Shown here piece by piece: positions 57,903 through 64,000 of a DNA stretch of 64,000 nucleotides (position 1 is its first letter; the number at the start of each line of letters is the position of its first letter). The position numbers and the translations under genes were made by a program. The stretch comes from Idiomarina baltica OS145. Its GTDB lineage: Bacteria > Pseudomonadota > Gammaproteobacteria > Enterobacterales > Alteromonadaceae. Location of the stretch: the NCBI RefSeq assembly GCF_000152885.1, contig NZ_CH672405.1:98541-162540 (forward strand). Reading direction: 5' to 3'. Below the pieces are notes generated by a model. The model saw only the letters and a list, made by a program, of their open reading frames with translations, was not told the DNA's origin and ran no database searches.

Positions 57903-58623
57903 CCAATACTTGTTTCACAAATGGAATCGTGAGTTTTCGTTGGTGCGCGATAGAGGCTTTATCGAGTTGATCTAAGTGCGCCAACAACCCTGCCATATCG
58001 CGTCCCAACCGATGCAACATGAAGATAGCCACATCGTGCGGCAACTGCAAACCTCGCCATTGTGCACGAAGCGTCAATGCGCTTGCCTTGCCATCATCAT
58101 TGAGTGGGCTGAGTTGAAACGCCGTTGCCCATTGTAAACGAGAACGCAAGTCAGCGAGTTCAACTGATAACTGACTCGCACTCGCATGAGCGGTCATCAT
58201 CAAGCGACAGTGCTCAGCATCTGTAATCGTGTTAATTAATTTGAATAACTCATAGCACCAAGTGGGGTCCTTAAGTACCGTATCAATATCATCTAGACAG
58301 ATAATATTGAATGCATCCAAGCCTGCTAGCACTTGCTCGGCGTTGCTTTCTTTCAAATCCGCCAACGGCAAATACATGACTTGGGTGTGTTGTCCAGCTA
58401 ATGAGACAATCGAATGTAACAGGTGACTTTTCCCTGAGCCCGAAGGACCTGATAAAAGTGTCAAGCGTTCGCCCTGCGTTTCACTCAGAGGTTTTGTTGC
58501 GATTTGCTTGAGCCAACGCACCACATTATCATTCTGTTGCTCTAAGTAGGTGGTAAAATTTTCATCATCAGGCAACTGCACTGCAAGTGTTAGTTGCTGA
58601 GGTTGTTGCTTACCGGCTGTCAT
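57895..58623 (-). CDS. hda: DnaA regulatory inactivator Hda
   Basis: 242 residues, AAA+ protein that promotes DnaA-ATP hydrolysis together with the sliding clamp. N-terminal QLTLAVQLPDDENF contains the clamp-binding region. Walker A is GPSGSGKS (59-66), Walker B IICLDDID. ATG 58623 is chosen because it overlaps the DUF2066 stop (TAATG); the frame opens upstream to 58641. A consensus DnaA box lies upstream of the operon. Confidence 0.93.
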   Translation of the reverse strand: MTAGKQQPQQLTLAVQLPDDENFTTYLEQQNDNVVRWLKQIATKPLSETQGERLTLLSGPSGSGKSHLLHSIVSLAGQHTQVMYLPLADLKESNAEQVLAGLDAFNIICLDDIDTVLKDPTWCYELFKLINTITDAEHCRLMMTAHASASQLSVELADLRSRLQWATAFQLSPLNDDGKASALTLRAQWRGLQLPHDVAIFMLHRLGRDMAGLLAHLDQLDKASIAHQRKLTIPFVKQVLAI

Positions 58624-59735
58624 TATTCTGTTGCCACCCACCGATAAGTCGTTTCCTCCTCAGCGCTTTGCTCGCGCAAAGCAAAGGGATCGCGACGCTT
58701 TTGTTGTAAACGCCCATCTAACTCAATAGCTTGTAACAGATGATCGGGCGTATCCGTTAAGGTCACCTCAAAGCGGCTGAATGTTGGGCTGTAATCAGTT
58801 AGCTTGACTTGCTGTACAGAGGTCACACTCGCAATGAACCTTTGAATATCTAGAATACTTTGCCAACCCTGCAAACCTTCCACACGAATAGGAAACTGAA
58901 TCAACTGACTCTCACCTGACGCAATCAAAGCAAATTCATTAGCAAGCGATTCATGCAATTGATTCATGAACGGACCTGCAAGAAAGTCGCGTGAATTTGC
59001 AAACACTTCGCCCGACTTCCTAATATCGCCCACACGGACCACCCAGTCTAACCGCCAACGGCCTTTTTCGGCTTCGCCCTCGGCTTTAGGTTCATCATCG
59101 GTCACGCCGCGTTCTGCTACCTTCGCGACCAAATAGCCATCTGCTCGATATCGCTGTGAAGCGTCGCCAATAGGGGTCAAAAAACGTCCCCAAATGTCAG
59201 AAATAGACACTGACGTTGCATCCGTCAAATCCATTAAAGGAAACTGTAAGGGTAAACCGCGTTGCTTAGCGAGGTGGCGGATCTGTTGAATAAAGATAGA
59301 CTCGTCGTTTGCTGCTAAAATATGCCGTTTGCCACGCTCGTCGCTACTGGCTACCCACATCAACAATTCCGGACGTCGACTCCCCCAGTAGGGCAGTTGA
59401 TTAACCTTAAATAACTCAGACAGCTTACGTCCATCGAAGTTGGCGGTGAGATATAACGTATTCCCGTTACGCCGATAACCATACTGTAATAGGTAGTCGT
59501 CCAACTGACTCTTAGCATTCTTTATCGCACGATGCTCGAGTGTCTTCTCGCTTCCCGATATTTTTAATATCACCTGTTCAAACGCTGTGCGCAACGCTTC
59601 ATCACGTTGGCTCGCTGCCTGCGAGGACACTTCTATTTCCGCTGAGAAAAGATCATCAATAAGTCGACCCTGTGCCGAGAAGCACAGTAATAAACTTACT
59701 ATACAGATGAAGTATTGAACTGTTGCGCGCATCAT
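58623..59735 (-). CDS. DUF2066 exported protein
   Basis: 370 residues. An N-terminal signal peptide (ICIVSLLLCFSAQG) is followed by VSSQAASQRDEALRTAFEQVILKISG, the DUF2066 opening. The rest is mixed alpha/beta with no catalytic motif that I recognise. Function unknown. First gene of a two-gene operon with hda, a common order in gammaproteobacteria. Confidence 0.85.
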   Translation of the reverse strand: MMRATVQYFICIVSLLLCFSAQGRLIDDLFSAEIEVSSQAASQRDEALRTAFEQVILKISGSEKTLEHRAIKNAKSQLDDYLLQYGYRRNGNTLYLTANFDGRKLSELFKVNQLPYWGSRRPELLMWVASSDERGKRHILAANDESIFIQQIRHLAKQRGLPLQFPLMDLTDATSVSISDIWGRFLTPIGDASQRYRADGYLVAKVAERGVTDDEPKAEGEAEKGRWRLDWVVRVGDIRKSGEVFANSRDFLAGPFMNQLHESLANEFALIASGESQLIQFPIRVEGLQGWQSILDIQRFIASVTSVQQVKLTDYSPTFSRFEVTLTDTPDHLLQAIELDGRLQQKRRDPFALREQSAEEETTYRWVATE

Positions 59736-59806
59736 AGGCCAGCCTTCAAAAAATCGTTCATGAAATGCATGTTAAACACCCAAACGCAACACGGCAAGTG
59801 ACAACT

Positions 59807-59815
59807 TGTGGATAA
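59807..59815 (-). promoter_or_regulatory. Consensus DnaA box upstream of DUF2066-hda
   Basis: TGTGGATAA is the reverse complement of the consensus TTATCCACA. It lies 72 bases upstream of DUF2066, the first gene of the hda operon, and 108 bases before the divergent MFS gene. Confidence 0.55.
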
Positions 59816-59922
59816 CCTTGTGGGAATGCCCTCGACAACGTAAATTCAAGTAATTTATCGATAGCCTAGTCAAAAACCGGTCACCTCGCTAAAATGAAAC
59901 AAATTTTGTGACTAGGAACATT

Positions 59923-61212
59923 ATGCTTAAAAAACAATTACGTGGCATTAGCTCGTTATTATCGAGTATCAGCTTGATTGGGGTCTGTGTCGGTATGACC
60001 AGTACGCTCCTCAGTTTGCGCGCCACGATTGAAGGTTTTGGCACCTTAGTCACTGGTTTTATCATGTCGGCCTACTTTATTGGCTATTTATTTGGCTCGA
60101 CTCGAGCCCCCAAAGATATTCGTCGAGTCGGTTATATACGTTCGTTTGGCGGACTGGCTGCCCTCGCCGCGGCCAGCGTGTTAGTTCAAGCTATCTGGAT
60201 TGACCCTGTCGTCTGGTTTGTCATGCGGTTTGTGACTGGCTTTGCGATATCAGGCATCTTCGTCATTGTTGAAAGTTGGCTAAATACCATGGCTGATAAC
60301 AAGAGCCGTGGCACCTTGTTATCCATTTACCTCGTTATCATTTACAGTGGTCTGATTGCCGGTCAGTTAATACTCGGTGTCGCAGATCCCGGCGGCTTTA
60401 TCGCCTTTGCCATTGTGGTACTGCTTATCAATTTAGCGCTAATCCCCATCTTAGTAAGCGTTACGGTTGAGCCAACCACGCACGAAAATCGCAAGGTGCC
60501 CGTTAAAATGTTATTGAATACAGTACCATTGGGGGTTATCAACGCATTTGTAATGCAAGCATGTTACGCCATGTTTTACGGTATCGGTCCGATGTATGCT
60601 TCGTATATTGGTCTTTCCGTACTACAGATCACGTTCTTTATGTCAGCGTTTATAGTCGGCGGACTTCTCTCGCAAACACCGTTTGGCTTGCTATCAGATC
60701 GCATTGATCGTCGTATTGTTATCGCCATTTGTGCCGCAGGCGGAACCGCTGCAGCTATTTTACTTGCTCAGCTTGGTGCGGGAAATGCCTTACTCATTTA
60801 TCTAGTCGTAGCGGTGCTTGGCGCCTTTATTCTACCGCTCTACTCGCTCGGTATGGCACACACCAACGATTACCTTGAGAAAGACCAGATGGTTGGTGCC
60901 ACGGGCGCTATCATCAAAATCGGTGGTGCAGGTAGTATCATTGGTGCGCCGGCGGTCGCTGCGTTAATGCAGTTCGGTGCTATTAACTACTTCTTTCTGC
61001 TGCTTGGTGGTCTCACCGCTTTTGTAGGTTGTTACGCACTGTACCGCATCACGCGTCGTGCTAAAGCTGAGGAACAATTACACAGTAACTTTGCTATTCT
61101 AGCACCGTCACAAACCTCCGATGAGCTATTAACTTCCATGGCGGAAGAGGCGCCAGATGAAGAGGACGATACCGAAGAAGAGGTGGATGGTACAGCGGTA
61201 CTGAAGCGCTAA
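59923..61212 (+). CDS. MFS transporter, YcaD-like
   Basis: 429 residues, twelve predicted membrane helices with an acidic C-terminal tail (EEAPDEEDDTEEEVDG). MFS motif A-like LLSDRIDRRIV lies in the second half. The N-terminal VTGFIMSAYFIGYLFGS and RFVTGFAISGIFVIVESWLN segments fit YcaD-type carriers. Substrate unknown. ATG 59923 has AGGAA 4-5 bases upstream; a GTG at 59908 is less likely. Confidence 0.87.
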   Translation: MLKKQLRGISSLLSSISLIGVCVGMTSTLLSLRATIEGFGTLVTGFIMSAYFIGYLFGSTRAPKDIRRVGYIRSFGGLAALAAASVLVQAIWIDPVVWFVMRFVTGFAISGIFVIVESWLNTMADNKSRGTLLSIYLVIIYSGLIAGQLILGVADPGGFIAFAIVVLLINLALIPILVSVTVEPTTHENRKVPVKMLLNTVPLGVINAFVMQACYAMFYGIGPMYASYIGLSVLQITFFMSAFIVGGLLSQTPFGLLSDRIDRRIVIAICAAGGTAAAILLAQLGAGNALLIYLVVAVLGAFILPLYSLGMAHTNDYLEKDQMVGATGAIIKIGGAGSIIGAPAVAALMQFGAINYFFLLLGGLTAFVGCYALYRITRRAKAEEQLHSNFAILAPSQTSDELLTSMAEEAPDEEDDTEEEVDGTAVLKR

Positions 61213-61221
61213 CGCGCTTCA
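61202..61221. other. Hairpin at the MFS stop, convergent with pgm
   Basis: CTGAAGCG and CGCTTCAG flank 4 bases that include the MFS stop codon. No T-run, so a weak or Rho-dependent terminator at most. Confidence 0.35.
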
Positions 61222-61233
61222 GCACACTAACAA

Positions 61234-62865
61234 TTACTGAATAAGCTCAGCGACCCAGTCGCGCGCTTCAGCAATGATTTGCTCGAGGTGTGCGGCTGAT
61301 TTAAAGCTTTCCGCATAGATTTTATAAACCGGCTCAGTGCCTGAGGGTCGTGCGGCAAACCAGCCATCTTCTAACACGACCTTGACACCGCCAAACTGAG
61401 CGTCATTACCCGGCGCTTTTGTAAAGATATCGACAACGTTACTTTCAGCTAACGTGGTTAATTTCAATTTGTAGGCTCGAATATCCTTGAAGCGCGCGTT
61501 CTGTTCCAACGACGATGCAGTATCAACCCGCTGATAAAAGGCTTCGCCGTGCTGCGCACATAATTTTTTGTAATAAGCGCTCGGGGATTCACCGGTGGCA
61601 GCTTGCAGCTCTGCCGCCAACAATACCATCACGATACCGTCTTTATCGGTGGTCCAAACATCACCTTGGCGATCAAGCAAAGTGGCTCCTGCACTTTCCT
61701 CGCCTGCGAAACCAATATCACCATCACGCAGCTGCTGAGCGAACCATTTGAAGCCAACAGGCACTTCATAAACCTTACGCTGATTATCTTCTACAACGCG
61801 ATCTATCATTTGGCTAGAAACCAGTGTTTTACCGATTGCAACATCGGCTGCCCATTCCCGCGACTTACACAAATAATCAATAGCCACAGCAAGGTAATGA
61901 TTAGGATTCATTAGGCCATCCGGCGTAACGATACCGTGGCGATCATAATCGGGGTCATTTCCTCCGGCTAAATCGTATCGATCTTTGTAAGCCAACAGAC
62001 CTGCCATCGCATAAGGTGATGAGCAATCCATGCGTATCTTGCCGTCTTTATCGAGGGTCATAAACTGAAAGCCTGGATCGACGTGATCGTTGAAAATATC
62101 GATATTGAGGCCATAAGTCTCAGCGATTTGGTGCCAATAGTCAGCACCTGCGCCACCCATTGCGTCAATCGCAAGTCGCAGATCAGCCGCTTTAATGCAT
62201 TGCATATCAATGCAGCGCGGCAAATCGTCTATATATTGTTTACGCCAATCGACAAAGACTAACTTTGGATGTGATAACACATCTTCCCGTTCACAGGTAT
62301 TAACGCCTTGAAGCCCAGACGACAGTAGTGCATTCGCATATTTTTCAATCACCCGCGTGGCATCAGCATCGGCCGGTCCCCCATGCGGCGGGTTATATTT
62401 AAAGCCGCCATCCTGTGGTGGATTATGTGAAGGCGTGATGACCACCCCGTCACATTGCTTCTGTTGGTTTGCATTATAAGTCAAAATAGCGTGACTCAAT
62501 GCAGGCGTGGGCGTATAACCGTGTTCTGTTTGAACATGCACTTCTAAACCGTTCCCTAAAAACACATCGAGAGCCGATATGTAAGCCGACTCTGACAATG
62601 CATGGGTGTCCTTACCGAGTAGAATCGGACCCTCAATGCCTTGTTCTTCACGATAGGCACAAATTGCTTGTGCAATTGCTAGAATATGTGCTTCATTGAA
62701 ACTTCGCGCCAGCGCAGAACCGCGGTGACCCGATGTTCCAAAACTCACTTTTTGATGAGCTTTACGTGGGTCCGGCTCATACACATAATATGCACTGACC
62801 AACTGCGCGATGTTTACGCTATCCGCTGCGGTTGCGGGCTGCCCTGCTCGTTCATGCACCGTCAT
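61234..62865 (-). CDS. pgm: Phosphoglucomutase Pgm
   Basis: 543 residues, interconverting glucose 1- and 6-phosphate. The phosphoserine loop is TPSHNPPQDGGFKYNPP, the metal loop GGNDPDYDRHG, the sugar loop GEESAGATLL and the terminal phosphate site RPSGTEPVYKIYAES. Length fits the bacterial alpha-phosphoglucomutase. ATG overlaps the seqA stop (TAATG), a pairing seen in several gammaproteobacteria. Confidence 0.95.
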   Translation of the reverse strand: MTVHERAGQPATAADSVNIAQLVSAYYVYEPDPRKAHQKVSFGTSGHRGSALARSFNEAHILAIAQAICAYREEQGIEGPILLGKDTHALSESAYISALDVFLGNGLEVHVQTEHGYTPTPALSHAILTYNANQQKQCDGVVITPSHNPPQDGGFKYNPPHGGPADADATRVIEKYANALLSSGLQGVNTCEREDVLSHPKLVFVDWRKQYIDDLPRCIDMQCIKAADLRLAIDAMGGAGADYWHQIAETYGLNIDIFNDHVDPGFQFMTLDKDGKIRMDCSSPYAMAGLLAYKDRYDLAGGNDPDYDRHGIVTPDGLMNPNHYLAVAIDYLCKSREWAADVAIGKTLVSSQMIDRVVEDNQRKVYEVPVGFKWFAQQLRDGDIGFAGEESAGATLLDRQGDVWTTDKDGIVMVLLAAELQAATGESPSAYYKKLCAQHGEAFYQRVDTASSLEQNARFKDIRAYKLKLTTLAESNVVDIFTKAPGNDAQFGGVKVVLEDGWFAARPSGTEPVYKIYAESFKSAAHLEQIIAEARDWVAELIQ

Positions 62866-63353
62866 TATAAAAAGTCCCTAATTTGCTCGACTTCAGGTTT
62901 GCTGTATCCAAGCTTTTGCGCAACCTGAGTCAACATCGATTTTTTCTTCGTCGTATTATTGTTCGTCACCACCCAAAAAGGTGATGAGGGAATCGCCTTA
63001 GGATTCGTACTATTACCACTGGTCAGCAACGCCTCTTCCGAACGGGCAAAATATTGGCGGTCACGGCCGCGAATAGTCAATACGGTTTCAAACTGTTCGG
63101 GATGAGTCTTATACAGCATGCTCAAAATGTAGAGAAATCGTGCCACTACGCTTTTCTGTACATTAACATCTTGCTGATTTAGACGGTTAAACACAGAGTC
63201 AGTAGCACGCTCTTCGACCTGCACCGGTTCAACCTGAGCAACGCTGTCGAAGCCCAATAGACGGCGCAAAATATCTGATGCGCTCTCACCGATTTGTTGC
63301 GTGTGGCTCGCGATATACGCGTATAAATCGTCTTCAACTTCGATGCGTTTCAT
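62865..63353 (-). CDS. seqA: Replication initiation regulator SeqA
   Basis: 162 residues, somewhat shorter than the E. coli protein (181). N-terminal oligomerisation segment MKRIEVEDDLYAYIASHTQQIGESASDILRRLL and a C-terminal hemimethylated-GATC binding domain with TKKKSMLTQVAQKLGYSKPEV. The linker is short. Its presence implies Dam methylation in this organism. GAGGAA precedes the ATG by about 10 bases. Confidence 0.95.
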   Translation of the reverse strand: MKRIEVEDDLYAYIASHTQQIGESASDILRRLLGFDSVAQVEPVQVEERATDSVFNRLNQQDVNVQKSVVARFLYILSMLYKTHPEQFETVLTIRGRDRQYFARSEEALLTSGNSTNPKAIPSSPFWVVTNNNTTKKKSMLTQVAQKLGYSKPEVEQIRDFL

Positions 63354-63454
63354 CGGTTTTTAATTCCTCATTGTTATCGATTCGCAGGGTTGACTTGCAA
63401 CCAACCACTAAAGCTCGGAAAATATTAGCAAAGTTTAACACTAAAGGCACAACG

Positions 63455-64000
63455 ATGGCAGAGTCAGAATTACTGCATTACGAAACCATGGGTGACAAGC
63501 AGAATCCCGCCGTTATTATCATTCACGGTTTGTTCGGAGATGGAGATAACCTAAAGAGCCTTGCTCGCGATTTGGAACGCGACTACTTCTGTGTTCTACC
63601 CGACGCTCGCAATCACGGTGATTCCCCTCACCATGACAGTATGACCTATACGGAAATGGCGGACGATATTGTGGCACTTGCAGATGCATTAGCCTTAAAA
63701 AAGTTTTCGTTAGTTGGTCACTCCATGGGCGGTAAGATTGCCATGGAAGTGGCTATGCGCTACGAAGAGCGTGTCCAAGCAGCGGTGTTCGCAGATATTG
63801 CTCCAGTCGCCTATCCTGCTCATCACAACACAATATTAGATGCCTTAGCGGGTTTAGATTTACACCAAATAACGAGCCGCACGGATGCTGATAAACAACT
63901 GAGTTCGGTGATCAAAGAAAAAGGTGTGCGCCAATTTTTACTAAAAAACCTCCGCAAGGATGGCGACCATTTCGCGTGGCGACTCAATTTAACCGCGATT
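63455..64000 (+). CDS. ybfF: YbfF-like alpha/beta-hydrolase esterase, 5' part
   Basis: The first 182 codons are in the window; the rest runs off the end. Oxyanion-hole region HGLFGDGDNLKSLARDL and nucleophile elbow GHSMGGK (Ser in SMG). DARNHGDSPHH is typical of YbfF. The catalytic His would lie beyond the window. Divergent from seqA, as in E. coli. Confidence 0.92.
   Translation, partial: MAESELLHYETMGDKQNPAVIIIHGLFGDGDNLKSLARDLERDYFCVLPDARNHGDSPHHDSMTYTEMADDIVALADALALKKFSLVGHSMGGKIAMEVAMRYEERVQAAVFADIAPVAYPAHHNTILDALAGLDLHQITSRTDADKQLSSVIKEKGVRQFLLKNLRKDGDHFAWRLNLTAI

Overview
The window is 64 kb of a gammaproteobacterial chromosome. It fits the Alteromonadales best, possibly the Idiomarinaceae, though that family-level guess is weak. 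The evidence is the gene set: SeqA, Hda, BamC, DUF3392, DUF2897, DUF2069, DUF2066, UPF0208/YfbV, a monomeric NADP isocitrate dehydrogenase, and the acnD/prpF form of the methylcitrate pathway. Coding density is very high. No gene-free stretch exceeds 300 bases, and many neighbouring genes overlap by 1 to 30 bases. I saw no tRNA, rRNA, insertion sequence, prophage or CRISPR array. The first gene (outer-membrane barrel) and the last (YbfF-like esterase) are cut by the window ends.

Layout. 1-5.5 kb: barrel protein, YchJ, a BCCT osmolyte transporter, then a cNMP/CBS/DUF294 signalling protein paired with a DEDD exonuclease. 5.5-11.1 kb (minus): an overlapping mksB-mksE-mksF operon for an SMC-like condensin. 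11.2-17.9 kb (minus): a propionate/2-methylcitrate operon, gntR-prpB-prpC-acnD-prpF. Four 33-bp hairpin repeats lie between prpB and prpC, and two palindromic operators lie in front of gntR. 18-23.8 kb: TerC protein, POT peptide transporter, hotdog protein, icd, glyoxalase I. 23.9-29.1 kb (minus): TPP enzyme, FMN alpha-hydroxy-acid dehydrogenase, YgjP-like peptidase, a voltage-gated cation channel with an acidic filter, and uppP. 29.2-30.8 kb: lysC with a lysine riboswitch that I can fold into a plausible ribosome-site switch. 30.8-38 kb: two diguanylate cyclases (one membrane-bound, one with a beta-propeller sensor) around a zinc alcohol dehydrogenase, then a DUF885 lipoprotein.

38-43.4 kb (minus) is a compact five-gene unit: hybrid histidine kinase, MoxR ATPase, CoxE-like VWA protein, phospholipase-D-type enzyme and a DUF2256 zinc-ribbon protein. 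It is preceded by a patatin and DUF3392. 45-50 kb: xthA, a CbiM-like membrane protein, yfbV, then an operon of a His-less EIIA-like protein, yffB, dapE, an M15 peptidase and DUF2897. 50-59.7 kb is the conserved dapA-bamC-purC / bcp / perM / bepA / tlpA / arsC / wrbA / DUF2069 / hda / DUF2066 neighbourhood. 59.9-64 kb: MFS transporter, pgm, seqA and ybfF.

Two themes recur. One is lysine/diaminopimelate and cell-wall supply: lysC with its riboswitch, dapA, dapE, uppP, M15 peptidase. The other is chromosome and replication control: MksBEF, SeqA, Hda, YfbV, with perfect DnaA boxes upstream of yfbV and of the DUF2066-hda operon. No complete new defence or mobile system is evident. The best leads are the kinase-MoxR-VWA-PLD operon, the mksBEF operon, the acidic-filter channel, the 33-bp hairpin array and the His-less EIIA protein.
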